Part shown: piece after piece, positions 16,410 to 25,253 of the stretch
Layout: each line of letters opens with the position of its first letter
Position numbering within the stretch: position 1 is the stretch's first letter
Source: a bacterium
GTDB taxonomy: Bacteria; SZUA-182; DTGQ01; JAFGSM01
Length of the DNA stretch: 53,440 nt
Assembly (NCBI GenBank): GCA_016934595.1
Contig: JAFGSM010000034.1
Coordinates: forward strand, 1 to 53,440
Direction: 5' to 3'
Notes under the pieces: model-generated
What the model saw: the letters and a program-made list of their open reading frames with translations, nothing else
Databases searched by the model: none
Told to the model about the DNA's origin: nothing
Position numbers and translations under genes: made by a program

Positions 16410-17948
16410 ATGAGAAAGGAAATCATCATATCTTACATCATTACCTGCCCTGAACAAGAGGCAAGCGCCAAGGCTGAGGCAATGGCCCTTGAGCAAAGCG
16501 TGGAGCTTCCCAGAGAGGCGATTAAAGACCCCTGCGTAGCTAGGGCAAGCATACCTGACATAATCGAACTGTCGCCCCTTTCCGTGTTTCCAAACGGGCT
16601 TGCTCAATACAGGCTTCGCCTTGCATTTTCTGCCGCTCTTGCGGGGAGGGATATCCCGCAATTCTTAAACATCCTCTTCGGCAACGTATCACTGCAAAGG
16701 GGTATCTTCATAGAATCTATGGATCTGCCTGACGAGATATTGTCGTTATTCCCTGGGCCAGCCCATGGAATAAAAGGGATAAGGGATGCCTGCGGAGTCC
16801 ATGAAGGGGCACTCCTTTGCTCCGTTCTGAAACCGGCAGGCACATCCACCAATAAACTTGCAGAAACCGCAGGGGAATTTGCAAATGCAGGCGTACCATT
16901 CATAAAAGACGATCACGGGATAGCGGATCAAACTTCGAGCCCTTTTGCCGAACGCGTCAGGCGCGTGCAGGCTGCGATAAAAAGATCAGGCTCAAAAACC
17001 ATCTATCTCCCAAACATCACCGGCCCCCATGAAACGCTGGAGGAAAAGATCGCCATCGCATTCAATGAAGGGATAAAGGGGTTCCTTGTGAGCCCCTTCC
17101 TGACAGGGCTTGACACATTCCGCTATCTAAGGGAGAGATACCCTGTTCTCTGGATGGCCCATCCGGCATTTTCAGGCACATTCTTCTGTGACAGGCAGCA
17201 TGGGTTCAAACCCGGGCTGCTGCTGGGAACCATCCTGCGCCTTCTTGGGGCCGACATGGTCATATATCCCGATGCAGGGGGGAGATTCACCTTCACAAGG
17301 GATGAATGCAGCGAAATAGCAGACGGCCTGAGGAAAGGATTTGAGACCAGATTCAAACCTGCGATGCCTGTGCCTGCTGGAGGAATATCCAAATCAAAGG
17401 CGCCAAGGGTTTTGGAATTCTATGGGACTGATGTCATGCTCCTTATCGGAGGAAGCATCTTTACCCATAAGGATGGCCTCAAAACATCTACAAGCAGGCT
17501 GATGGATAAACTAAATAAACCAAGTAGACATATCCCGGAAAAAGGGATTGGCCAAGGCGGGGTTTATGTTCAGACAAATCCCGGGATATGGGAAGGGATA
17601 AAAAGTTCTCCATATAAACCCGAATGGACGGGTTTCAAGGGGATAACCAGGACCGAACTCTATGTGCCAAAAGGAAGTGAGGCAAGTTTTGATGTGCGTT
17701 ACTTCGAGATCGAACCGGGCGGGTATTCAAGTTTTGAAAAACACAGGCACGTCCACCTGGTGATAGGCGCAAGGGGAACAGGAGAAATAAGGATACTTGA
17801 TAAATGGCAGCATCTCCCCACTAATGCCATAGCATTTGTGCCCCAAGGATGTCCTCACCAGCTCAGAAACCAGGGCCCGGATGTATTTGGATTCTATTGT
17901 ATTGTAGACCATATAAGGGACGACCCTGTAGAACTATATACCCAATAA
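16410..17948 (+). CDS. RuBisCO-like protein fused to a C-terminal cupin domain
   Basis: 512 aa from the ATG at 16410 (a TTG at 16395 is also possible). Residues 1-365 form a RuBisCO large-subunit fold: LKPAGTS (Lys141, equivalent to Lys175), FIKDDHG (Lys166, the carbamylation-site equivalent, with the usual KDDE Glu replaced by His169), MAHPAF (His251), DMVIYPDAGGRF and the phosphate-loop segments PVPAGGIS and LIGGSIFTH. Carboxylase activity is unlikely; this is a form IV protein. Residues 425-505 are a cupin with EKHRHVHLVIG (His445, 447, 449) and VPQGCPHQLRN (His483). In Rhodospirillum rubrum a form IV protein isomerises methylthioribulose-1-phosphate and a separate cupin then releases methanethiol. 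The fusion suggests both steps in one chain (inference). Confidence 0.88.
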   Translation: MRKEIIISYIITCPEQEASAKAEAMALEQSVELPREAIKDPCVARASIPDIIELSPLSVFPNGLAQYRLRLAFSAALAGRDIPQFLNILFGNVSLQRGIFIESMDLPDEILSLFPGPAHGIKGIRDACGVHEGALLCSVLKPAGTSTNKLAETAGEFANAGVPFIKDDHGIADQTSSPFAERVRRVQAAIKRSGSKTIYLPNITGPHETLEEKIAIAFNEGIKGFLVSPFLTGLDTFRYLRERYPVLWMAHPAFSGTFFCDRQHGFKPGLLLGTILRLLGADMVIYPDAGGRFTFTRDECSEIADGLRKGFETRFKPAMPVPAGGISKSKAPRVLEFYGTDVMLLIGGSIFTHKDGLKTSTSRLMDKLNKPSRHIPEKGIGQGGVYVQTNPGIWEGIKSSPYKPEWTGFKGITRTELYVPKGSEASFDVRYFEIEPGGYSSFEKHRHVHLVIGARGTGEIRILDKWQHLPTNAIAFVPQGCPHQLRNQGPDVFGFYCIVDHIRDDPVELYTQ

Positions 17949-18725
17949 GGCGCATGCGTTTCGATACAGGATGTCTTCCTTTGCCTTCTCAGGGATGGGG
18001 AGGGATGATATCTTTTCCAGCTCATCGGCCTGGGGCTTCCATGGTGAATCCGTAGCAAAAAGTATCCTGTCAAAGCCATGCATGCTCATGATCCTGACAA
18101 ACCTGTCTTTTTCCATATAGTCTATCACATAGGAGGTATCAAAAAATACATCCCTTCCTACCAGGCATCTTTCAACATCATCCCAGCAATCATACCCGCC
18201 TAAATGGGCAGCTATCATCTTAATCTTTGGAAAACTGTCAAGTACCCTGGCCAGCCTTTGTGGCGTTGCGTGCACAGGGGGATATAATCCGATGTCAACA
18301 CCTGCATGGAACAACACAAACATATCGTTTTCAACCAAACATTCATATATGGGGAATACGGACTCATCATCAGGATAAAACTTCTGATAATCGGGGTGGA
18401 GCTTGATCCCCTTTATTCCCATACCCTTTATGCGCCTGATCTCTTCGTCAAAATCCTCAAAATGCGGATGTATCGTCCCAAAAGAGATTATCCTGTCGTC
18501 TTCGATCTGCCTGGCCCAATTATTTATGGACCTTACCTGTGAAGGTTTGGTGGCTATAGGCTGGTTTATGGAAAATGAAATCCCTGCAATATCCATAGAC
18601 CTCCTGAGATCATAGACAGTGCCATTTAAAAATGCCTCTGCATTGGCCTCTTTTGCCAGAAATCCTACGGTCTTTTCAGCGATATCGTCAGGGAAGACAT
18701 GTACATGCATATCTATAGCCTTCAA
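17934..18725 (-). CDS. Amidohydrolase-family metal-dependent hydrolase
   Basis: 263 aa, amidohydrolase_2-type TIM barrel. Metal ligands are visible as DMHVHVF near the N-terminus, GIKLHPDYQKF, VLFHAGVDIG, AAHLGGYDCWDD and LFATDSPW (the final catalytic Asp). The start is a TTG at 18725. The 3' end overlaps the convergent RuBisCO-like/cupin gene by 15 bases, so no terminator fits between them. Substrate unknown; decarboxylases and lactonases are also found in this family. Confidence 0.85.
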   Translation of the reverse strand: MKAIDMHVHVFPDDIAEKTVGFLAKEANAEAFLNGTVYDLRRSMDIAGISFSINQPIATKPSQVRSINNWARQIEDDRIISFGTIHPHFEDFDEEIRRIKGMGIKGIKLHPDYQKFYPDDESVFPIYECLVENDMFVLFHAGVDIGLYPPVHATPQRLARVLDSFPKIKMIAAHLGGYDCWDDVERCLVGRDVFFDTSYVIDYMEKDRFVRIMSMHGFDRILFATDSPWKPQADELEKISSLPIPEKAKEDILYRNACALLGI

Positions 18726-18800
18726 TTCTCAAACCCATCCTCTCAAAGGCAACCAAACAATCAAAGGTTTTCAGATTATTATTATATTATAATAATAGCT

Positions 18801-18858
18801 AATATCAATCCTTTCCAGTGCTTGGAAATAATATCAATCCTTTTTAAACCTTGGAAAT
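18801..18858. repeat. 29-bp tandem duplication at the end of the PHP gene
   Basis: 18801-18829 and 18830-18858 are head-to-tail copies agreeing at 24 of 29 positions (AATATCAATCCTTT...CTTGGAAAT). The second copy encodes the final residues and stop codon of the PHP protein; the first lies just beyond it. Confidence 0.8.
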
Positions 18859-19577
18859 AAAATATAAGAAAGTTTTCCCAATATCCACAATATCTCCTTG
18901 AAAAACAAGCCAAACGGCAAGGGGGATGTCACATGCTCAATCCTTCCGTCCCTTATTGACTGTATGATGGAATCAACCGACCTTTCTTCAACATATATAT
19001 AAGAATATGTAGTGCCAAAATCGCTTGCGCGATGCGCATCAGAGCAGCAGATCAACGGCAGGCTGAACCTTTTTGCGATTTTTACGGCCTTCCGGTTTGG
19101 ATTAAAAAAACGTGTGTAGAAATGACAATACTCTATCGCATCAAAGCAGTCTATATTCTCTATGAGCATTTTCCCAAGGCTTATAGAGCTTTTATAAAAA
19201 GGATGCGGGGCAATAATTAAAGCGCCTGGGAAAATGCTCCTGTAATACCTTATCCCGTCAAAACTCGAAATCCCCATACAATGCTGACAGTTAAGCAGCA
19301 GGACATGATACCCGTTAATGGATATTTCTGTTCCAGGGATAAGCATGACCCCCTTCTCCTTAGCATAATTCCATATATCAGCATCATAATAAAGGTAATC
19401 GTGATATGTAAAAGAGAGGCAGTCAAAACCCTTATCCGAGGCCAAGTCTACGAATTCCCTGGGGCTCAGCATCCCCTGGGTCTTTGGTTCATAGGGGGTA
19501 TCCCCTATTACATGGGTGTGCAAATCGCATTTGAGTCTGATTAAGCGATCCTGTCCTGAATCATTCAATTTTATCAC
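18834..19577 (-). CDS. PHP-domain metal-dependent phosphoesterase
   Basis: 247 aa. PHP motifs in order: CDLHTHVIGD, FTYHDYLYYD, IPGTEISI, IIAPHPFYKS and CCSDAHRASDFG, which together supply a polynuclear metal centre. Members hydrolyse phosphoesters such as nucleotides or histidinol phosphate, but the specific substrate is unclear. The start is uncertain: GTG at 19577 or TTG at 19568, the latter better spaced from GGGGTG. The end lies inside a tandem duplication. It is 38 bases downstream of aspS. Confidence 0.85.
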   Translation of the reverse strand: MIKLNDSGQDRLIRLKCDLHTHVIGDTPYEPKTQGMLSPREFVDLASDKGFDCLSFTYHDYLYYDADIWNYAKEKGVMLIPGTEISINGYHVLLLNCQHCMGISSFDGIRYYRSIFPGALIIAPHPFYKSSISLGKMLIENIDCFDAIEYCHFYTRFFNPNRKAVKIAKRFSLPLICCSDAHRASDFGTTYSYIYVEERSVDSIIQSIRDGRIEHVTSPLPFGLFFKEILWILGKLSYILFPRFKKD

Positions 19578-19615
19578 CCCTGAGAAGACATCATATGCCT
19601 GGTGTTTTTAAGAAT

Positions 19616-21481
19616 CTACGGCCGGCCTTCGTCCTGGCCTTCATCGGAGTGAGGACTTTTTGCGGGTTCTTCATGTTTTTTTGCCCTTAAAACCAGATCG
19701 GTGCGCAGATGAAGCTCTTTTAACTGGGCATGATCAGGCTCAGATGGAGCACCGGTCATAAGACACACAGCCTTCTGTGTCTTTGGAAAGGCAATAACCT
19801 CCCGGATAGAATCCGCTCCGGCCAATATTGCCAGCAGCCTGTCCAATCCCAGGGCTATTCCGCCATGAGGAGGGGCGCCATATTCAAGGGCATCCAGAAG
19901 GAAACCGAATTTTTTGCGCGCATCAGAAGGCTTTATAGACAGGCAGTCAAATACCCTTTTCTGGAGGTCGGACCTGTGGATCCTTATGCTGCCTCCGCCT
20001 ATCTCCTGTCCATTCAAGACAATATCATACGACATGGCCCTTACCCTGTCAGGGGCATGTTCCAGAAGCTCGATATCTTCATCTGCCGGAGATGTAAATG
20101 GGTGATGCATCGCAACATACCTTCCCATTTCTTCATCGAACTCAAACATGGGAAAGTCGGTTACCCAGACAAAGGCAAGCCGGTCACGGGGAATCAGGTC
20201 TAATCTCCTGCCCAGGATAAGGCGCAGGCGGCCGAGAGACTCGGCTACTATTTTGGGCCTGTCAGCCACAAACAATAGAACGTCCCCTTCTTCTCCCCCC
20301 ATCCTTTTTAAAATCGAATCCAACTGTGACTGCGTAAAAAATTTCTTTATCGGGGATTGCAACTCCCCTGAAGCGATCTTTATCCAGGCAAGGCCTTGTG
20401 CCCCAAATGGCCTGATCTTTTCAAGGAGACCATCCAGTTCCGTCCTGCTCATGATAGCAGCCCCTTTTGCATTTATTCCCTTTACATGTCCGCCTTTTGC
20501 CACAGTCTGGGCAAATATCTTGAATCCCGAGTCCGCCACAAGACCGGATATATCTGTCAATTCCATACCAAACCTTATGTCGGGCGCATCCAAGCCAAAA
20601 CGGTCTATGGCCTCCCTGTATGTTAGGCAGGGAAAAGGCCTGTCAAATTTAATGCCTTTTCCCAGCGAAAAGATAAGCTTGAGCAGACGCTCTATTATTC
20701 CCATGATGTCCTTCCTGTCCACAAAGGACATCTCCATATCAAGCTGCGTGAATTCAGGCTGGCGGTCCGCCCGCAGGTCTTCGTCCCTGAAACATTTTAC
20801 GATCTGAAAGTACCTGTCATACCCGGAGACCATCAATATCTGCTTGAATATCTGGGGGGACTGCGGAAGGGCATAGAAATTTCCGGGGTTAAGCCTGCTT
20901 GGCACAAGATAATCCCTGGCGCCTTCAGGGGTGCTCTTGGTCAGAAAAGGGGTCTCGATCTCAAGAAAGCCCATTCCGGATAGCTCGGAACGTATAGTCT
21001 GATATACCCTGTGCCGCAGGGAAAGATTGTGCTGCATCTGCGGCCTTCTAAGATCAAGGTAACGGTATCTGAGGCGCAGTTCTTCCCCAACATTGATATT
21101 GTCCTCGATAGCAATAGGAGGCACCTTGGATTTATTCAATATCTTGAGTTCATTTGCCATAACCTCTATCTTGCCTGTAGGTATCTTTGGATTGGCCATA
21201 CCTTCCGGCCTCAGGCGGACCTTGCCCTGTATTGCGATAACATACTCCGGCTTCAGGTTCCTGGCCTTTTCATGACAATCCTTGTCCCATTCAGGGTTGA
21301 AAACAACCTGGGTAATCCCTTCCCTGTCCCTCAGGTCAATAAAAATGACCCCGCCATGGTCCCTCCTCGTATGGACCCATCCCATTAAATTAATTTCTTT
21401 ATCTATGTCTGTTTCCCTTAATGCAGCGCAGCTACATTGCCTCTTCCAGTCCCCCAGGTTATCCAACTTTATCCCTGACAA
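19616..21481 (-). CDS. aspS: Aspartyl-tRNA synthetase (bacterial type)
   Basis: 621 aa, class II synthetase with an N-terminal OB-fold (LMGWVHTRRDHGGVIFIDLR), motif 2 in FRDEDLRADRQPEFTQLD, the bacterial GAD insertion domain at about 290-420 and motif 3 in GIALGLDRLLAILAG near the end. The start is a TTG preceded by AAGGAGG. It charges tRNA with Asp; whether it is discriminating or also charges tRNA-Asn cannot be decided here because gatCAB is not in view. tRNA-Leu(GAG) lies upstream on the same strand. Confidence 0.97.
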   Translation of the reverse strand: MSGIKLDNLGDWKRQCSCAALRETDIDKEINLMGWVHTRRDHGGVIFIDLRDREGITQVVFNPEWDKDCHEKARNLKPEYVIAIQGKVRLRPEGMANPKIPTGKIEVMANELKILNKSKVPPIAIEDNINVGEELRLRYRYLDLRRPQMQHNLSLRHRVYQTIRSELSGMGFLEIETPFLTKSTPEGARDYLVPSRLNPGNFYALPQSPQIFKQILMVSGYDRYFQIVKCFRDEDLRADRQPEFTQLDMEMSFVDRKDIMGIIERLLKLIFSLGKGIKFDRPFPCLTYREAIDRFGLDAPDIRFGMELTDISGLVADSGFKIFAQTVAKGGHVKGINAKGAAIMSRTELDGLLEKIRPFGAQGLAWIKIASGELQSPIKKFFTQSQLDSILKRMGGEEGDVLLFVADRPKIVAESLGRLRLILGRRLDLIPRDRLAFVWVTDFPMFEFDEEMGRYVAMHHPFTSPADEDIELLEHAPDRVRAMSYDIVLNGQEIGGGSIRIHRSDLQKRVFDCLSIKPSDARKKFGFLLDALEYGAPPHGGIALGLDRLLAILAGADSIREVIAFPKTQKAVCLMTGAPSEPDHAQLKELHLRTDLVLRAKKHEEPAKSPHSDEGQDEGRP

Positions 21482-21759
21482 TGATATTCCTCCTTGATAA
21501 TCATTCTATAACCACAGCTATCAAAACAGCCAAAAATTAATCGCCGTTTGACGCGGCGACTTTTTACAAATCCATCACTTTCTACATTGCTTGCAAATCC
21601 GAAATATGAAGTATATGGCATGAAATGTTATTTAATGATAACAATAATAACATTAAATAGCAATAAGATTCGGTTTTAACCCGAATGGCTATGAGCAGTT
21701 GTATGAATGAGAGGATGTATCTTTTTGGGATTATTTGTTAATTATATCAATAAGATATA
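21482..21759. other. Leader region between tRNA-Leu and aspS with two hairpins
   Basis: Two inverted repeats lie between the tRNA and aspS: TGTTATTTAATG / CATTAAATAGCA at about 21628-21664 (one imperfect pair), and ATTCGG / CCGAAT at 21668-21686. They may terminate the tRNA transcript or act in the aspS leader. No T-box consensus was recognised. Confidence 0.4.
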
Positions 21760-21844
21760 TGGTGCCGAAGAGGGGACTCGAACCCCTACGGGAATCCCCA
21801 CTGCCCCCTCAAGACAGCGTGTCTGCCAGTTCCACCACTTCGGC
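21760..21844 (-). tRNA. tRNA-Leu (anticodon GAG)
   Basis: An 85-base type II tRNA on the minus strand. The acceptor arms GCCGAAG and CTTCGGC pair perfectly, the T-arm contains GGTTCGAGTCCCC, a long variable arm is present and the anticodon stem CTGTC/GGCAG encloses TTGAGGG, giving anticodon GAG (CUC/CUU codons). The discriminator A and CCA end are encoded (ACCA at 21763-21760). Confidence 0.97.
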
Positions 21845-21976
21845 ACTCAATGTCTTTTCTATTTTATAGCATTTCTTGCGATTATAATCAATAGCAAGCA
21901 TAGGCACTGTCAAATGGCGGGCATAGACCCAAAATTCCATTTTGACCTCATCCTTTTAAACCTTGGTATATGCAGG

Positions 21977-23698
21977 CTAATTGTTTTGAAACTGAAGGGT
22001 ATAGAGTCTGTGATAGGCGCCCTTTTTTGCCAAAAGCTCCTTGTGGGTGCCCATCTCAACGATCCTGCCTGCATCAAGCACAATGATCCTGTCGGCGTGC
22101 TGAATCGTGGAAAGGCGGTGAGCGATCACAAAAGTGGTGCGGTTCTGCATCAGGTTTTCCAGCGCCCTTTGAACAACCCTTTCGGACTCCGTATCCAGGG
22201 CGGAAGTGGCTTCGTCAAGAATCAGTATAGGGGGGTTTTTCAGTATGGCCCTGGCAATGGAAAGCCTTTGTTTCTGTCCGCCTGAGAGCCTGACCCCTTT
22301 TTCTCCGATAACCGTGTGATATCCATGAGGGAGGTGGGTTATAAAACGGTGGGCGTAGGCAGCGCGGGCTGCGGCCTCGATCTCTTTCTGAGATGCCTCC
22401 ATATAGCCATAAGCTATGTTATTTCGCACGGTGTCGTTAAAAAGTATGGTCTCCTGTGTGACAAGGCCGATCTGCCTTCTCAATGATGCAAGGTCCGCAT
22501 CCTTTATATCCTGGCCATCTATCAATATCACTCCGGATGTGGCGTCATAAAACCTTGGCAGGAGATTAACCAGTGTGGTCTTGCCCACGCCGCTCTCCCC
22601 TACAAAGGCAACGATTTCCCCCTTTTTAACCACAAAATCAATCCCTTCAAGCACGTTCTTTTCTTCGTATCTGAATTCTATACCTTTATATGTTATCTGT
22701 TTCTCTAAAGGCATCAGCTCCGGAGCGCCAGGCAGGGATACGATGTCAGGCTTGGTGTCAAGTATCTCGAACACCCTGTCCGCCCCTGCAAGGCCCTGTT
22801 GTATCGAATTGTTTACACCTGTAAGTTTTTTGATAGGGGCATACATCATGAGCAATGCTGTGACAAAGGCAAAAAATGTTCCTGTTGTGATCTGCCCTCG
22901 AAGCACCTGGTTGCCGCCGAACCATAGAATCAATGCAAGCCCGCAAGCGCCAAGAAACTCCATAAGGGGGGACGAGAGCGATATGACACGCACGGCCCTC
23001 ATTAATTCATTAAAATACGCCTTGTTAGTATTTTTATACCTCTCAACCTCTCTATCCTCCATCATGAATGCCTTGACAATGGGAGCGCCTGTGATTGTCT
23101 CATGAAGCACGATCGTCAAATCCGATACCCTCTCCTGGGCATTCCAGGTTATCTTGCGAAGCTTTTTGCCAAGGCGGTCTATGAGAATGCCGATAAAAGG
23201 GAGGACTATAATGGCGATCAATGTCCACCTCCAGTTTAGATAAAAAAGCACGCACAGAAACCCTATAATATTAAGCGGCTCCCTGATAAGGCTCGCAATG
23301 GCATCCGATACGGTGCCCTGCACCAGGGACACATCCTGGTTAATTCGCGCCATCAGCATCCCTGTTGATTTTTTCGCAAAAAATTTCAAAGAAAGCCTGT
23401 GTATATGCTCAAACACCATGTTCCTGAGATTCATGACAACCTGCTGTCCGATATAATTCATGAGATAGTGCTGGGCATATTCAAACGCCCCCTTCATGAA
23501 ATAGAGGACGAGTATAGCCAGGGGTATGACCTGGAGCATAATCCATCTCTTCTGGACGAAGATATCATCCATTAGAGGCTTTACCATCAAGGCAATGCCT
23601 GAATTAAGACCTGCGGTGAATACCATGCAGAGGATGGCCCATATAAGCCTCTTTGTATAAGGCCTGACCATCTTCAAAAGGCGTTTAAAGTTTTCCAT
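21977..23698 (-). CDS. msbA: MsbA-type lipid A/phospholipid ABC exporter
   Basis: 573 aa from the ATG at 23698, which lies inside the end of hldE; a longer start at 23752 would add 18 residues with no family similarity. Six membrane helices occupy residues 1-310, followed by a nucleotide-binding domain with GESGVGKTTL (Walker A), LSGGQKQRLSIARA (signature), ILILDEATSALD (Walker B) and IAHRLST (switch His). Homodimeric MsbA flips lipid A-core across the inner membrane. Overlap with the heptose gene hldE supports a role in LPS export. Confidence 0.92.
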   Translation of the reverse strand: MENFKRLLKMVRPYTKRLIWAILCMVFTAGLNSGIALMVKPLMDDIFVQKRWIMLQVIPLAILVLYFMKGAFEYAQHYLMNYIGQQVVMNLRNMVFEHIHRLSLKFFAKKSTGMLMARINQDVSLVQGTVSDAIASLIREPLNIIGFLCVLFYLNWRWTLIAIIVLPFIGILIDRLGKKLRKITWNAQERVSDLTIVLHETITGAPIVKAFMMEDREVERYKNTNKAYFNELMRAVRVISLSSPLMEFLGACGLALILWFGGNQVLRGQITTGTFFAFVTALLMMYAPIKKLTGVNNSIQQGLAGADRVFEILDTKPDIVSLPGAPELMPLEKQITYKGIEFRYEEKNVLEGIDFVVKKGEIVAFVGESGVGKTTLVNLLPRFYDATSGVILIDGQDIKDADLASLRRQIGLVTQETILFNDTVRNNIAYGYMEASQKEIEAAARAAYAHRFITHLPHGYHTVIGEKGVRLSGGQKQRLSIARAILKNPPILILDEATSALDTESERVVQRALENLMQNRTTFVIAHRLSTIQHADRIIVLDAGRIVEMGTHKELLAKKGAYHRLYTLQFQNN

Positions 23699-25160
23699 TG
23701 TGCTGATCCAAAATCTTCTGAATAAGGCGGGAAGTGGAGAAATTCTCCGCAAGCTCTACAAGACGAATTTGACCACCATAGGCATCGACTATGTCCGATC
23801 CAACCACCTGGTCCTTGCTGTAATCAGAGCCTTTAACCAGGATATCCGGTTTTAGCTGTTTTATAAGCTCCAATGGGGTATCTTCATCAAATAGGGTAAG
23901 ATAATCCACGCAGCTTAATGACGCAAGTATATGGGCCCTTTCCTCTTCTCCCAGACATGGACGGGAAGGGCCTTTAAGCCTTCTTACAGACTCATCGGTG
24001 TTTAAACCCACCATAAGAATGTCTCCGAAGGATTTCGCCTCATGCAGCAGCTTTATATGCCCAAAATGAATAAGGTCGAAGCACCCGTTTGTAAACACGA
24101 CCTTCTCCCCTCTCTGCCTGTGAGCTGCAATCAATCTGGCCAGGGCCGCACGGTCTCTAATTATCTTGCTTGACATGATATATCCGCTGTCAAGATAGGC
24201 AAGTATCTCTGCCTGAGTGGCTGTAGCAGTGCCGACCTTGCCGACTACGACGCCTGCCGCAAGGTTGGCGACCTCCGCTGCCTTTACAAGCTCCGTGCCT
24301 GTTGCCAGACAAAGGGTTATGGCGGCCACTACGGTATCCCCTGCCCCTGAAACATCATAGACCTCCCTCGCCTTTGTATGAATCAGGCGGGGCTCATCCC
24401 CTGGCGAAAAGACACACATACCCTCCGGCCCAAGGGTAATGACAAGACTTTTGAGATCAAGCTCTTTGATCATATTCTGACCGATTCCCTTGATATCCCA
24501 ATCTTTATTATTTTCCAAACCCATCCCCTGTATAGCCTCTTTTTTGTTGGGGGTTATGAGACCGGCTCCCCTGTATCTTTTATAATTAACACCCTTAGGA
24601 TCTATGATCACCCTGATGCCTTTCTCCCTTCCAAGAGATATTGCCTTCTCCAGAAATGACTCGGTCAAAAGCCCTTTGCCGTAGTCGGACAAGACAATAG
24701 CATGCCATCTTTCTATTCCTTTCCTGACATAATCAAAAAGGATACCCTCCTGCTGATTTGTTATGGGCTTTCTAGTCTCCCTGTCTATGCGCACCACCTG
24801 CTGATTGACCGCAACCACCCTTGTCTTTTTTGTTGTAAGACGGCCAGGGTCCCTGATTAAGCACTCATGGCCAGCCCCAAGGGCATCTATCTGGTCAAGC
24901 AGCCATTGGGCGCCTGAGTCATCGCCAATAACGCCTGCCACATCTACATTACCTCCAAGGGCCGCCAGATTTGCTATCACATTTCCGGCCCCGCCCAGAG
25001 TCCTTGCCTCGCGCAGGACATTCACCACCTGAACAGGCGCCTCAGGAGAAACCCTGTCCACACTGCCCCAAAGATACTCATCTATCATAAGGTCTCCAAG
25101 CACCAGAATCCGTGCACATGAAAACCTTGAAAATATATCCGTCAACAGATCAATATTCAT
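23685..25160 (-). CDS. hldE: Bifunctional heptose-7-phosphate kinase / heptose-1-phosphate adenylyltransferase
   Basis: 491 aa. Residues 1-320 are a PfkB-type kinase: LGGAGNVIANLAALG in the substrate region and DVSGAGDTVVAA with the catalytic base at about 272-275. Residues 335-491 are a cytidylyltransferase-like adenylyltransferase with TNGCFDLIHFGHI (HxGH motif). It makes ADP-heptose precursor for the LPS inner core. The start has an AAGGAAG site six bases upstream. Its last 14 bases overlap msbA. Confidence 0.96.
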   Translation of the reverse strand: MNIDLLTDIFSRFSCARILVLGDLMIDEYLWGSVDRVSPEAPVQVVNVLREARTLGGAGNVIANLAALGGNVDVAGVIGDDSGAQWLLDQIDALGAGHECLIRDPGRLTTKKTRVVAVNQQVVRIDRETRKPITNQQEGILFDYVRKGIERWHAIVLSDYGKGLLTESFLEKAISLGREKGIRVIIDPKGVNYKRYRGAGLITPNKKEAIQGMGLENNKDWDIKGIGQNMIKELDLKSLVITLGPEGMCVFSPGDEPRLIHTKAREVYDVSGAGDTVVAAITLCLATGTELVKAAEVANLAAGVVVGKVGTATATQAEILAYLDSGYIMSSKIIRDRAALARLIAAHRQRGEKVVFTNGCFDLIHFGHIKLLHEAKSFGDILMVGLNTDESVRRLKGPSRPCLGEEERAHILASLSCVDYLTLFDEDTPLELIKQLKPDILVKGSDYSKDQVVGSDIVDAYGGQIRLVELAENFSTSRLIQKILDQHNGKL

Positions 25161-25253
25161 ATATGTCTTCCTTATGCTTGAGCCCCTTTATCTTTTTACT
25201 ATCGGGAAACGGTATTATTCAATATCAGTTTAGACCAATGGCCGAAGAGTCAT

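Noticed and set aside
21602-21690. Hairpins near aspS as a T-box leader
   Set aside because: No T-box core sequence (TGGNACCGCG-like) is present; they are more likely to be transcript-end structures.
21707-22285. 192-codon rightward open frame
   Set aside because: It runs across tRNA-Leu(GAG) and antisense to msbA; its apparent EEGTRTPTGIPTAP sequence is just the tRNA read in the wrong strand.
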